Shown one piece after another: positions 21,716-29,946 of a stretch of DNA of 64,000 bases. Both the position numbers and the translations under genes were made by a program. Source of the DNA: an uncultured Microbacterium sp. Its GTDB lineage: Bacteria; Actinomycetota; Actinomycetes; Actinomycetales; Microbacteriaceae. Each line of letters begins with the position of its first letter. The stretch's first letter is position 1. Where the stretch lies: assembly GCA_913774665.1 (NCBI GenBank), contig CAJYHN010000012.1, forward strand, positions 186,001 to 250,000, read 5' to 3'. Below the pieces are notes generated by a model, which was not told the origin of the DNA, did no database searches, and worked only from the letters and a program-made list of their open reading frames with translations.

Positions 21716-21755
21716 AACGGATGCCGCGAACCCGGCGCGACGGCCGGGTGGGGGC

Positions 21756-23510
21756 TCAGTCGCGGTCGCGGTCGAAGGAGCGTCGCTGCGGACGGTCGCT
21801 GCGCTTGGCCGAACGCCCGCCCTGGTCGAGGCGCAGGTCGATGAGCTGGCCCGAGATGCGGGTGTCGGCGAGGCGGTCGATCGTGTCGCGCGAGAGGTCG
21901 GCGGGCAGCTCGACGAGCGAGAAGTCCTGGCGGATCTGGATCGCGCCGAAATCGTTGCGGCGCAGGCCGCCCTCGTTCGCGAGCGCACCGACGATCTGGC
22001 GCGGCTCGACGCGCTGACGGCGCCCCACCGCGATGCGGTACGTGGCGAAGCGACCCCCGCTGCTGCGACGATCGCCGCGGTCGCCGCCCTCGCGCGGCTC
22101 ACGGGCGGAGCCGTCGCGGTCGCGGTCGAAGCGCGGCTGCCGGATCGTCTCCTCTTCGAGCAGTAGCGGCGTGTCGCCCTGGGCCACCACGGCGAGCGCG
22201 GCGGCCACGTCGGCCTCGGGCACGTCGTGGTGCGCGACGTAGTGGGCGACGACGTCGCGGAACGTCGCGATCGCGGCGGTGTCCTCGAGGGCGGTGGTGA
22301 TCGCGTCGTCGAAGCGGGTGAGGCGCGTGGCGTTGACGTCGTCGACGCTCGGCAACGACATCTCGGTGAGCGGCTGCCGCGTGGCCTTCTCGATCGCGGT
22401 GAGCATGCGGCGCTCGCGCGGGGTCACGAAGCTGATGGCATCCCCGGTGCGGCCGGCGCGGCCCGTGCGACCGATGCGGTGCACGTACGACTCGGTGTCG
22501 ATCGGCAGGTCGTAGTTGACGACGTGGCTGATGCGCTCGACGTCGAGACCGCGCGCCGCGACGTCGGTCGCGACCAGGATGTCGAGCTTGCCCGACTTGA
22601 GCTGGTTGACCGTGCGCTCGCGCTGCACCTGGGCGATATCGCCGTTGATCGCGGCTGCGGTGTAGCCGCGGGCGCGCAGCTTCTCGGCGACGGTCTCGGT
22701 CTCGTTCTTCGTGCGGGTGAAGACGATCATTCCCTCGAAGTTCTCGACCTCGAGGATGCGCGTGAGCGCGTCGATCTTCTGCTGGTACGACACCACGAGG
22801 TAGCGCTGGGTGATGTTCGCCGAGGTCGTGGTCTTGGTCTTGACCGTGATCTCTTCGGGGTCGTTGAGGTACTGCGCCGAGATGCGGCGGATCTGCGCTG
22901 GCATGGTGGCCGAGAACAGGGCGACCTGCTTGGTCGAGGGCGTGTCGGCGAGGATCGTCTCGACGTCTTCGGCGAAGCCCATCTTGAGCATCTCGTCGGC
23001 CTCGTCGAGCACGAGGAATTTCAGCTCGCTGAGGTCGAGGGTGCCCTTGTCGAGGTGGTCCATGATGCGACCGGGCGTTCCGACGATCACGTCGACGCCG
23101 CGGCGCAGGGCCGACAGCTGCTGGCCGTATCCCTGGCCGCCGTAGACGGGCAGCACCGAGACGCCCTTGATGTGGGCGGCGTACTTCTCGAACGCCTCGC
23201 ACACCTGCAGCGCGAGCTCGCGGGTGGGGGCGAGCACGAGCGCCTGCGGGTTCTTGTGCCCGGTCTCCATCTGCGACAGCACGGGCAGCGCGAAGGCGGC
23301 GGTCTTGCCGGTTCCGGTCTGGGCGAGGCCGACGACGTCGCGGCCCTGCAGCAGGACGGGGATGGTGGCCGCCTGGATGGCGGACGGGGTCTCGTAGCCC
23401 ACGTCCTTCAGGGCCTTGAGCACGGCGGCATCCAGTCCCAGGTCGGCGAAGGTGAGCTTCTCGGGGGTGGTCTCAGCCTCAGCGGAGTCGACGGGGGTTT
23501 CGGATGCCAT
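21756..23510 (-). CDS. DEAD-box ATP-dependent RNA helicase (DeaD/CsdA-like)
   Basis: A 584-residue RNA helicase, probably acting in ribosome assembly or cold adaptation. The Q motif (LTFADLGLDAAVLKALKDVGYETPSAIQ) precedes motif I AQTGTGKT, motif II VLDEADEML, motif III SAT and motif VI HRIGRTGRAGRTG, all within about 25-390. After an Arg/Asp/Glu/Gly-rich linker a DbpA-type RNA-binding domain appears (YRIAVGRRQRVEPRQIVGALANEGGL ... FSLVELPADLSRDTIDRLAD), then a basic tail. ATG at 23510 starts the conserved part; the frame is open to 23615 but that region is the divergent promoter. Single gene with its own terminator. Confidence 0.93.
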   Translation of the reverse strand: MASETPVDSAEAETTPEKLTFADLGLDAAVLKALKDVGYETPSAIQAATIPVLLQGRDVVGLAQTGTGKTAAFALPVLSQMETGHKNPQALVLAPTRELALQVCEAFEKYAAHIKGVSVLPVYGGQGYGQQLSALRRGVDVIVGTPGRIMDHLDKGTLDLSELKFLVLDEADEMLKMGFAEDVETILADTPSTKQVALFSATMPAQIRRISAQYLNDPEEITVKTKTTTSANITQRYLVVSYQQKIDALTRILEVENFEGMIVFTRTKNETETVAEKLRARGYTAAAINGDIAQVQRERTVNQLKSGKLDILVATDVAARGLDVERISHVVNYDLPIDTESYVHRIGRTGRAGRTGDAISFVTPRERRMLTAIEKATRQPLTEMSLPSVDDVNATRLTRFDDAITTALEDTAAIATFRDVVAHYVAHHDVPEADVAAALAVVAQGDTPLLLEEETIRQPRFDRDRDGSAREPREGGDRGDRRSSGGRFATYRIAVGRRQRVEPRQIVGALANEGGLRRNDFGAIQIRQDFSLVELPADLSRDTIDRLADTRISGQLIDLRLDQGGRSAKRSDRPQRRSFDRDRD

Positions 23511-23629
23511 GACTCCACGGTAGTCTCCTCCGCGCTCCGCCGTGGGCCGGGGTCTAACCTGAACCCGCGCGCCGACGATGACGCGACTGCCTCCCCGACC
23601 GAACCGGGCGTTCACCGAAGGACCTTAGC

Positions 23630-25009
23630 GTGGCCGACATGTTCTCCCCCGGAACCACCGCAGCCCCCGCCCTGGACCGCCGACCGGTGATCGCGTGGGC
23701 CCTCTGGGACTGGGGTTCGGCGGCATTCAATGCGGTCGTCACGACCTTCGTCTTCAGCACCTACCTCGCCAGCCAGCTCTTCGTCGATCCGAGGATCGTG
23801 GCCGCCGCGAACGGGAACGACAAGGACCCGGCCCTCGTTCGCGCCCTCGCCGACAACGCAACCCTCGTCGGTGTCGCGCTGATGATCGCGGGCATCGTGG
23901 TGGCCCTCGTCGCCCCGGTACTCGGTCAGCGCTCCGATGGAACCGGTCGCCGCAAGCTCTGGCTCGGCATCAACACCGGTCTCGTCGTGCTCGCCATGGC
24001 GGCGATGGTGTTCGTCGAGGGCACCCCCGGATTTCTCGTGCTGGGCGCGACCCTGATCGCGGTCGGAAACGTCTTCTTCGAGTTCGCGAGCGTCAACTAC
24101 TACGCGATGCTCACCCAGGTCTCCACTCGCGAGAACATCGGCCGCGTCTCGGGCTTCGGCTGGGGGATGGGCTACGTCGGCGGCATCGTGCTGCTCCTGC
24201 TGCTGCTGGTGCTGTTCATCCAGAGCTTCGGAGATCCGGATGCCGGTGGGTTCCTCGCCGTGACCAAAGAGGGCGGGTGGAACATCCGCCTCGCGGTCTT
24301 GGCATCCGCCCTCTGGTTCGCCGCGTTCGCGATCCCGGTGCTGCTGCGGGTTCCGGAGATCCCCGCCCGCCGTCGCCAGGTGCGCGTCGGTTTCTTCCGC
24401 TCCTACGCGGTGCTGTGGGGGACGCTGCGTTCGCTGTGGCGCGACAGCCGCCAGGTGCTGCTCTTCCTCGTCGCCAGCGCCGTCTTCCGCGACGGACTCG
24501 CGGGCGTCTTCACCTTCGGCGCGATCATCGCCGGGCAGGTGTTCGGCTTCAGCCCGACGCAGGTCCTGTACTTCGCGGTGGCGGCGAACGTGGTCGCGGG
24601 GGTGAGCACGTTCGTCGCGGGCCGCTTCGACGACCGGTTCGGTCCGAAGCGTGTCATCGTCATCTCGCTGATCGGACTCATCGTGCTCGGCGGGGCCGTC
24701 CTCTTCATCGGGACCTCGCAGGCCGCCTTCTGGATCACCGGCCTCGGACTGTGCGCCTTCGTCGGCCCCGTGCAGTCGGCGAGCCGGTCCTTCCTCGCCC
24801 GCGTCGCCCCCGAGGGGCGCGAGGGCGAGATCTTCGGCCTCTACGCCACGACGGGTCGCGCCGTGTCGTTCCTCGCTCCAGGGTTGTTCGCTCTGTTCGT
24901 GGGCATCACGGGCGACACGCGGCTCGGCATCCTGGGCATCGTGCTGATTCTCGGCGCGGGGTTGTTGCTGCTGCTGCCGGTGAAGGCGAAGCCGGCCGTC
25001 ATCGGCTGA
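23630..25009 (+). CDS. UMF1/Atg22-type MFS transporter
   Basis: A 459-residue membrane protein with about 12 hydrophobic segments. The opening VIAWALWDWGSAAFNAVVTTFVFSTYLA is the hallmark of the UMF1 (Atg22-like) branch of the major facilitator superfamily, whose bacterial substrates are mostly unknown; yeast Atg22 exports amino acids from the vacuole. Other signs are GTGRRKLWLGINTGLVVL after TM2 and SRSFLARVAPEGREGEIFGLYATTGRAVSFLAP near TM10. The GTG at 23630 has AAGGA upstream. It is divergent from the helicase and ends 18 bp from the convergent MarR gene. Confidence 0.88.
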   Translation: MADMFSPGTTAAPALDRRPVIAWALWDWGSAAFNAVVTTFVFSTYLASQLFVDPRIVAAANGNDKDPALVRALADNATLVGVALMIAGIVVALVAPVLGQRSDGTGRRKLWLGINTGLVVLAMAAMVFVEGTPGFLVLGATLIAVGNVFFEFASVNYYAMLTQVSTRENIGRVSGFGWGMGYVGGIVLLLLLLVLFIQSFGDPDAGGFLAVTKEGGWNIRLAVLASALWFAAFAIPVLLRVPEIPARRRQVRVGFFRSYAVLWGTLRSLWRDSRQVLLFLVASAVFRDGLAGVFTFGAIIAGQVFGFSPTQVLYFAVAANVVAGVSTFVAGRFDDRFGPKRVIVISLIGLIVLGGAVLFIGTSQAAFWITGLGLCAFVGPVQSASRSFLARVAPEGREGEIFGLYATTGRAVSFLAPGLFALFVGITGDTRLGILGIVLILGAGLLLLLPVKAKPAVIG

Positions 25010-25027
25010 TCCGCCGGGAGGACGACG

Positions 25028-25549
25028 TCAGTCGCGCGGCCAGGAGTCGGCGAATTTCGACAGGAGACGCGCGAACTCCACCCGCTCGGTGTCGCTGAAC
25101 GATTCGAGCGCGGAGCGCACGGCATCCCGTCGACGTCCTCGGAATCCCGATACGAGCCCCTCGCCCTCGGGGGTGAGGCGCACACGCGTGCGGCGGGCGT
25201 CGTCGGGGTCGGGCTCGCGCACGACCAGTCCCATCTGCGCCGCCTGCTGCACGAGCCGCGATGCGCGAGGCTGATCGACGCCGACGGCTTCGCCGATCTC
25301 GCTGACGGAGAGCGACCCGGACGCCGCGATCAGCGCGTCGAGCATGCGGAGCCGCGCGGGGCCGCCGAAGCGCCCGTGCGCGGGATCGGCGACCCAGGGC
25401 GGAGTACCACGTCCCCACGGTCCCCCGTGAACGCCGCCGCGTTCACCGTGCGGGTGGTGGTGACCGTCGTCCGCGAAAGGCGGCCGCGGTCGTCGTCCGC
25501 GCAGGCGCCCGAGGGCGGCGGCGATCTCGTCGGCGGGGTCGATGGACAT
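25028..25549 (-). CDS. MarR-family transcriptional regulator with His/Gly-rich N-terminal segment
   Basis: A 173-residue winged-helix regulator. Residues 20-60 are low-complexity, rich in Pro, Gly and His (DDGHHHPHGERGGVHGGPWGRG), which may bind metal. The MarR fold follows: LRMLDALIAASGSLSVSEIGEAVGVDQPRASRLVQQAAQMGLVVREPDPDDARRTRVRLTPEGE. It faces a second winged-helix gene across a 108-bp region with two perfect TGTC-N4-GACA sites, so autoregulation and cross-regulation are likely. The ligand is unknown; redox, drug or metal sensing are all possible. Confidence 0.88.
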   Translation of the reverse strand: MSIDPADEIAAALGRLRGRRPRPPFADDGHHHPHGERGGVHGGPWGRGTPPWVADPAHGRFGGPARLRMLDALIAASGSLSVSEIGEAVGVDQPRASRLVQQAAQMGLVVREPDPDDARRTRVRLTPEGEGLVSGFRGRRRDAVRSALESFSDTERVEFARLLSKFADSWPRD

Positions 25550-25563
25550 GGGGAGATTTTACA

Positions 25564-25575
25564 TGTCGCTTGACA
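25564..25575. promoter_or_regulatory. TGTC-N4-GACA operator, site 1
   Basis: TGTCGCTTGACA, directly upstream of the MarR gene at 25549. It matches the half-sites of site 2; the intermediate word TGTCACAGTACA at 25591 looks like a third, weaker site. Confidence 0.7.
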
Positions 25576-25607
25576 AGCATCTGGAATACATGTCACAGTA
25601 CATTCGT

Positions 25608-25619
25608 TGTCATATGACA
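25608..25619. promoter_or_regulatory. TGTC-N4-GACA operator, site 2
   Basis: The perfect palindrome TGTCATATGACA lies 39 bp before the start of the divergent gene at 25658 and 44 bp from site 1. Confidence 0.72.
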
Positions 25620-25657
25620 TGCAATGGCGGATCGACCGCCGACGAAAGGACCCCTCC

Positions 25658-26464
25658 ATGAACACCCCGACACCTTCAGATCCCCGCAGCCTCGCCCACC
25701 GCCTCACGACGGTCGGCCACGCGCTGCACCACCGCCTGTTCGCGCAGCTGCGCGACAGCGACCTGCACCCGAAGACCGTGATGGTCCTCTCTGTGATCGA
25801 CGGGCGCCTCGACGCCCCGTGGATCAGCGACCGCATCGCCCGCGGCGGAAAACGCATCAGCGCCCTCGCCGACCGGGGATGGATCGCCCCCGCCGGCGAC
25901 GGCTGGACACTCACCGACGAGGGTCGTCAGGTCCTCGATCGAGTGGATGCCGACCGCCAGGCGCTTCTGTCCGAGGTCCCGGCCGACGAGATCGAGCGTC
26001 TCACCGCCGCTCTCGACGCCATCTCCACCGCCCTCGGGCTCGACGAGGACGCCGAGACGGCAGGCCCCCGCGGGTTCGGCTTCGGCCCCGGCCCGTTCGG
26101 CCCCGGCTCGGGCCGCGGTTTCGGCCCCGGCATGCGCGGCGGCCCCCGCTTCGGCGGCGGCGAGCGCGATCACCGACGTGGAGACGGCGGCAACGCCCAC
26201 CACGGCTTCGGACCCCGCCACGGCGGGCACACCGACGGGCACCGGCCCGACGCCGGGCACACCGACGGGCACCGGCCCGACGCCGGGAACGCCGACGGGC
26301 ACCGGCCCGACGGTGACCACACAGCCGCGGACGGTCACGGCGAGCACCACCACGGCCGCCAGGGCCACCGGCACCAGCGCGGACACCGCGCGGCGGAGCG
26401 CGCCTACGAGCGCGGCTTCGACGCCGGATTCATCCGTGGGCGCGAGTCCGTGGCATCCGAGTGA
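25658..26464 (+). CDS. Winged-helix (MarR/PadR-like) protein with His-rich repeat tail
   Basis: A 268-residue protein. The N-terminal 125 residues look like a winged-helix regulator (SLAHRLTTVGHALHHRLFAQLRDSDLHPKTVMVLSVI ... GWTLTDEGRQVLDRVDADRQALLSEVPADEIERL). A Gly/Phe/Pro segment follows (GFGFGPGPFGPG), then about 90 residues rich in His, Gly and Asp, with three tandem copies of a ten-residue unit like HTDGHRPDAG encoded by 30-bp DNA repeats. Such tails often bind divalent metals. I chose the ATG at 25658, with GAAAGGA upstream; the frame is open to 25607 across operator site 2. Divergent partner of the MarR gene. Confidence 0.82.
   Translation: MNTPTPSDPRSLAHRLTTVGHALHHRLFAQLRDSDLHPKTVMVLSVIDGRLDAPWISDRIARGGKRISALADRGWIAPAGDGWTLTDEGRQVLDRVDADRQALLSEVPADEIERLTAALDAISTALGLDEDAETAGPRGFGFGPGPFGPGSGRGFGPGMRGGPRFGGGERDHRRGDGGNAHHGFGPRHGGHTDGHRPDAGHTDGHRPDAGNADGHRPDGDHTAADGHGEHHHGRQGHRHQRGHRAAERAYERGFDAGFIRGRESVASE
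26228..26317 (+). repeat. Three in-frame 30-bp tandem repeats
   Basis: Units at 26228, 26258 and 26288 encode the HTDGHRPDAG-type motif of the winged-helix protein. The first two are identical; the third has several changes. Confidence 0.9.
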
Positions 26465-26476
26465 TCCTTCAGAAGG

Positions 26477-26514
26477 CGACGCGGCGGGACCTCCCTCGGG
26501 AGCCCGCCGCGTCG
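26477..26514. terminator. Bidirectional terminator between the winged-helix gene and dcd
   Basis: A 12-bp stem (26477-26488 with 26503-26514) between convergent genes, followed on the plus strand by TCGTTT. Confidence 0.82.
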
Positions 26515-26522
26515 TCGTTTCG

Positions 26523-27128
26523 TCAGCGCCCCGCGGAACCCGCGTCGGTGGAACCGACGTCGGTGCGGTGGAAGTTCAGCGCCGATCGCGAGGCCGTCGG
26601 TCCGCGCTGACCCTGGTAGCGGTTGCCGTAGGGGCCGGAGCCGTAGGGGTTCTCGGCCGGCGACGTGAGCCGGAAGTAGCAGACCTGCCCGATCTTCATG
26701 CCGGGCCACAGCTTGATGGGCAGCGTCGCGACGTTCGACAGTTCCAGCGTGACGTGACCCGAGAAGCCCGGGTCGATGAAGCCCGCGGTGGAGTGCGTCA
26801 GCAGTCCCAGGCGCCCGAGCGACGACTTGCCCTCGAGGCGCGCGGCGACGTCGTCGGGCAGGCTCACGCGTTCGAACGTCGATCCGAGCGCGAACTCTCC
26901 CGGGTGAAGGATGAACGGCTCGTCGGGCTCGACCTCGATGAGGCGGGTGAGCTCGGGCTGATCCTCCGCCGGATCGATGAAGGGGTATTTGTGGTTGTCG
27001 AACAACCGGAAGTACCGGTCCAGGCGCACGTCCACGCTCGAGGGCTGGACCATGGCGGGGTCGAAGGGCTCGAGGCCGAGGCGCTTCGCGTCGAGTTCGG
27101 CCCGGATGTCGCGATCGGAGAGCAGCAC
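26523..27128 (-). CDS. dcd: dCTP deaminase (probably bifunctional, dUMP-forming)
   Basis: A 201-residue trimeric enzyme for thymidylate precursor supply. [12 protein letters not shown] is the standard start. [51 protein letters not shown] (with the catalytic Glu in the final TLEL) and [10 protein letters not shown] are family signatures. The ending ([18 protein letters not shown]) is the lid over the active site. Actinobacterial enzymes of this type usually make dUMP directly, combining deaminase and dUTPase, but that distinction rests on family knowledge. It is followed on the other strand by tRNA-Gly. Confidence 0.95.
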   Translation of the reverse strand: MLLSDRDIRAELDAKRLGLEPFDPAMVQPSSVDVRLDRYFRLFDNHKYPFIDPAEDQPELTRLIEVEPDEPFILHPGEFALGSTFERVSLPDDVAARLEGKSSLGRLGLLTHSTAGFIDPGFSGHVTLELSNVATLPIKLWPGMKIGQVCYFRLTSPAENPYGSGPYGNRYQGQRGPTASRSALNFHRTDVGSTDAGSAGR

Positions 27129-27303
27129 GGCCCCAGCCTAGGGGTGGGCCCGCGCCGGTGCCGCGTGTTTCACCCCGGTCGCCCGGGGGCCGCGTCGAGG
27201 TGACCGGCGTTCGCCGAGAGTCATCTCGCGTCTGACGCGCGAGCGAATGCCGAGGGATGCGGCGCGGACGCTGTTATGCTGGCCGGGTCGCCGCGAGGCG
27301 CAC

Positions 27304-27374
27304 GGGGCTGTAGTTCAATGGCAGAACATCTGCTTCCCAAGCAGATAGCGCGGGTTCGATTCCCGTCAGCCCCT
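27304..27374 (+). tRNA. tRNA-Gly (anticodon CCC)
   Basis: A 71-base cloverleaf. The acceptor GGGGCTG pairs with CAGCCCC, the D stem GTTC with GAAC, and the anticodon stem TCTGC/GCAGA encloses TTCCCAA, giving anticodon CCC. The T arm has GGTTCGATTCC. CCA is not encoded. Confidence 0.96.
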
Positions 27375-27375
27375 C

Positions 27376-27415
27376 AAAGGTCCGGTTCATCGCCTCGGCG
27401 GTGGAACGGACCTTT
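27376..27415 (+). terminator. tRNA-Gly terminator hairpin
   Basis: An almost perfect 19-base arm pair (27376-27394 with 27397-27415) with a 2-base gap, starting two bases after the tRNA. Confidence 0.8.
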
Positions 27416-27567
27416 CGTGTCGGTGCCGCAGGACCCGAACCCGCAGCGAGTGAACCGACGCGGCCAGAGGCACCGCACGTGGCCGAGCCGTCGCGCCGCC
27501 GCGCGTCAACCCCTCCCCGCCCCGTCGCCGCGACCCGCCAGGGTGGGGATCGACGGAGGGGGACGTC

Positions 27568-27978
27568 ATGGCAGAGATCTCGGAAGATCGAACGGATGCC
27601 GCGGGGGTCGAAAGACCGGGTCTGCCGTTCTGGGTCAAGGCGCTCGGGTGGCTGCAGCTCGTCGCGATCGCGCTCATCGTGGTGGCCATCGTCGCCCTGC
27701 AGGTCGTGCAGGCACAGTCCTCCGGCGTGAACTACAGCGCTGCGGCGCTGGCGATCATCTTCGCCCTCCCCCTGCTGGTCGTGTGGCAGCAGCCCGTCGT
27801 CGCGGCAGCAGTCGCGATCGTGCTCGTCGTCGGAGCGGCGCTCGGTGTCCGCTTCGGCCGCGGTCGGATGAGCGTGGGTGAGGGGATCTGGGGTTACGCC
27901 CTGCTGGCGTGGACGCTGTTCTGGGTGGCGATGTGCGTCGTGGGCGCCGCCAGGATCTTCGGCAGCCTGATGGGTTGA
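27568..27978 (+). CDS. Hypothetical membrane protein with three transmembrane segments
   Basis: A 136-residue protein. A 22-residue charged N-terminus is followed by hydrophobic stretches at about 27-48 (LGWLQLVAIALIVVAIVALQ), 57-93 (AALAIIFALPLLVVWQQPVVAAAVAIVLVVGAALG, probably two short passes) and 106-130 (GYALLAWTLFWVAMCVVGAARI). No conserved motif was recognised. It is a single gene between the tRNA and the DnaA-box-like cluster. Confidence 0.65.
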   Translation: MAEISEDRTDAAGVERPGLPFWVKALGWLQLVAIALIVVAIVALQVVQAQSSGVNYSAAALAIIFALPLLVVWQQPVVAAAVAIVLVVGAALGVRFGRGRMSVGEGIWGYALLAWTLFWVAMCVVGAARIFGSLMG

Positions 27979-28007
27979 ATCCCGGGGGCGTGGCATCCGG
28001 TCGAGTC

Positions 28008-28159
28008 TTTTCCACAGGGCTGTGCACCCGAACGAAGCCGCCGCTCCGCGGAATTACGCGCGTGTAGTTTCGAACACGTTAGCGAATTCGGGGCTTATCC
28101 ACACTTGTTTGCACAGGCCGCGCCGGTTTCCACACACGCTTTCCACAAAGTTATCCACA
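28008..28159. other. Cluster of DnaA-box-like sequences
   Basis: Two perfect TTATCCACA boxes (28095-28103, 28151-28159) and three one- or two-base variants, TTTTCCACA (28008), GTTTCCACA (28126) and CTTTCCACA (28139), all in the same orientation and within an AT-richer stretch. The last perfect box continues into the palindrome TCCACATCTGTGGA. No dnaA or dnaN gene is in the window, so a full oriC is not supported. Confidence 0.6.
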
Positions 28160-28269
28160 TCTGTGGAGACGGCTGTTCGCCGGTGTGCACGACGCGGACG
28201 CGCCGCGCCCGCCGCATGGGTATCGTGAGGATCCTCGCGGAGCGGATCCGGTGAGCGCACGATCGTTCC

Positions 28270-28800
28270 GTGCGATCGAACAGCGGCTCCCCCTCTCACG
28301 TCAGCGGCGCCTGGGGCTCCTACGAACGTCGGCTGAGCGGACACGGACTGGTCGTCGAGCACCTGCGGGTTCTCCCCCCGAACGGCACCCCCGAGGAACG
28401 CCTCGCCTGGAACGCCGCCGTCATCTGGCCCACCATCGGCTTCTTCTGCGGGGTCGCCGCAGCCGTCGTCGTGCACCACGCCGCCCCCGTCTCGTGGAGC
28501 GTGGCGTTCGGCGCGGCCGTCTGGCTCGGACCGTGGGCGTGGCTGGCGTGGAGGAGCCGACCGTTCGCGCGTCGCGTGCGCGAGTCCTGGCAGATCAGCG
28601 GCGCGGGCGCATGGATGACGGACTGCTCACCGCTGCGCGACCACGCGGCACGACTGGACGAGGCCGGGCGGTGGGCTGCCGTCACGGGAAGCCGCGCGCA
28701 CCTGATGCTCACGTGGCGCGACGTCTACGCGGCGCTGTCGAACGACACCGAACACGCTTCGACAACCCTCATCGCCCACGCCCCGCGGCGCGCCGCCTGA
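28270..28800 (+). CDS. Hypothetical membrane protein (WGSYERxL N-terminus)
   Basis: A 176-residue protein of unknown function, seemingly of an actinobacteria-specific family that opens with a WGxYERxL motif (residues 15-22). Two hydrophobic segments lie at about 49-68 (AVIWPTIGFFCGVAAAVVVHH) and 73-92 (VSWSVAFGAAVWLGPWAWLAW). The soluble C-terminal half begins RSRPFARRVRESWQISG and includes MLTWRDVYAALS. A GTG at 28270 was taken as start but no clear ribosome site is seen, so it may begin a few codons later. It follows the DnaA-box-like cluster. Confidence 0.65.
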   Translation: MRSNSGSPSHVSGAWGSYERRLSGHGLVVEHLRVLPPNGTPEERLAWNAAVIWPTIGFFCGVAAAVVVHHAAPVSWSVAFGAAVWLGPWAWLAWRSRPFARRVRESWQISGAGAWMTDCSPLRDHAARLDEAGRWAAVTGSRAHLMLTWRDVYAALSNDTEHASTTLIAHAPRRAA

Positions 28801-28965
28801 GCGATCAGGGGCGTCGCCCGGCGTTCCGATCCCACTCGAGCGAGCGGAACTGCAGGTAGGTGCACCACCTCGACGCGTCGAGCACGACCGCGGCGAGACC
28901 GCCGAGCGGTTCGAGGGGTTCCTCGAGTCGCTCCCCGACCGGTCATCCGGGAGCAGTCGCGGCCG
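28801..28965 (-). other. Short intergenic region with a start-less coding-like fragment
   Basis: The minus strand holds about 45 codons reading PVGERLEEPLEPLGGLAAVVLDASRWCTYLQFRSLEWDRN before a stop near 28805. It has protein-like composition, but an in-frame stop directly precedes it and there is no start. It could be a gene remnant; nothing more can be said. Confidence 0.35.
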
Positions 28966-29727
28966 TCACGTGCGAAGGTGCGACGCCCCGTTCAGATCGA
29001 GGATCGTCCCCGACGCCCACTGCGAGCCGGGCGCGCTGAGGTACACCACGGCATCCGCCACCTCTTCGGGCGTGGCCACGCGACCGAAGGGACTCTGATC
29101 CCGGATGCCGTCACCCTCCGCCCCGGACAGCTTCTGCTGCTGCCGGTCGGTGCCGACGAAGCCCGGGGCGACGCTCGTGACCGCGATGCCGTGGGGCGCG
29201 AGCGCGACGGCGAGGGACTGGCCCATCGCGTGCAGACCGGCCTTCGCCGCGCCGTAGGCCGGGAACTCCGGCTCGCCGCGGAAGGCGCCTCGCGAGCCGA
29301 CGTTGACGATCGACCCCGGCAGTCCTCGCTCGATCAGCGATCGCGCGACGAGGAAGGCCACGTTCGCGGGGGCGTTCAGGTCGACGTCGACCATCCGCTC
29401 CCACGTGCGGTGCCAGGTCGCGTAGTCCACGGTCGCGATCGGGTGCGAGGTCTCGGGGCTCGGGGCGATCGCCGCGTTGTTGACCAGGACGTCGATGCGC
29501 CCGAACACCGAGAGGACGTCGCCGACGACTCGCTCCGCCGTGGCGGGGTCGGACAGGTCGCCGCCGACGAGGACATGTCCGTCCCCGGCGAGCAGGGCGA
29601 GTGTCCCCTCGGCGGCGGAACGGTCGTGGCCGTAATGGACGGCGACGCGGTCGCCGCGTGCGGCGAGGGCGACGGCGATGGCCCGGCCGATCCCTCGCGA
29701 GGCACCGGTGACGAGGGAATGCAGCAT
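28966..29727 (-). CDS. Short-chain dehydrogenase/reductase
   Basis: A 253-residue classical SDR, probably NADP-dependent. The dinucleotide motif is TGASRGIGRA (residues 6-15), then VNNAAIAPSPE. The catalytic Ser lies in IVNVGSRGAF and Tyr/Lys in YGAAKAG. The C-terminal GTILDLNGASHLRT is typical. The HYGHDRSAAE stretch after strand 2 suggests NADPH rather than NADH (inference). ATG at 29727 has GGGAGG eight bases upstream; the frame is open to 29805. Substrate unknown. The 219 bases beyond its start hold no clear gene. Confidence 0.9.
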   Translation of the reverse strand: MLHSLVTGASRGIGRAIAVALAARGDRVAVHYGHDRSAAEGTLALLAGDGHVLVGGDLSDPATAERVVGDVLSVFGRIDVLVNNAAIAPSPETSHPIATVDYATWHRTWERMVDVDLNAPANVAFLVARSLIERGLPGSIVNVGSRGAFRGEPEFPAYGAAKAGLHAMGQSLAVALAPHGIAVTSVAPGFVGTDRQQQKLSGAEGDGIRDQSPFGRVATPEEVADAVVYLSAPGSQWASGTILDLNGASHLRT

Positions 29728-29946
29728 GCACCCATCCTCCCGGCACGAGCGTCCGGGCGGCACCGCGAAACGGCGGGCCGCCCGAACTGTCCGGGGCTCA
29801 CGCACCGGGGCGATGAACCGGTCGCGTCCGATGCGGAGGACCCACGCTACGTCCGAGCACGGAAGCGAGGGTGGGCTTGACGAGCTCCCCCGCGGGGTGC
29901 GGGGGTCGGTGGCCGTGAAGACACGGCCCGGCGGGGGGCGGGCCGC

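Larger units (their letters stand above)
20927..21755. other. Gene-free region between dnaK and the DEAD helicase
   Basis: About 830 bases with no credible gene. Long open frames exist in most of the six frames, but they are Gly/Arg/Pro-rich by-products of tandem repeats (21011-21560). The rest holds a 13-bp perfect hairpin (21567-21579 with 21587-21599) and the helicase terminator at 21678. Confidence 0.8.

Noticed and set aside
26228-26317. CRISPR-like array
   Set aside because: The 30-bp units are directly adjacent, in frame and code a His-rich peptide; there are no spacers.
27304-27374. tRNA-Gly as attachment site of a genomic island
   Set aside because: No integrase and no second copy of the tRNA 3' end were seen; the catabolic region starts 6 kb away.
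28008-28159. Chromosomal origin oriC
   Set aside because: No dnaA, dnaN or rpmH nearby; only the box cluster itself is supported.
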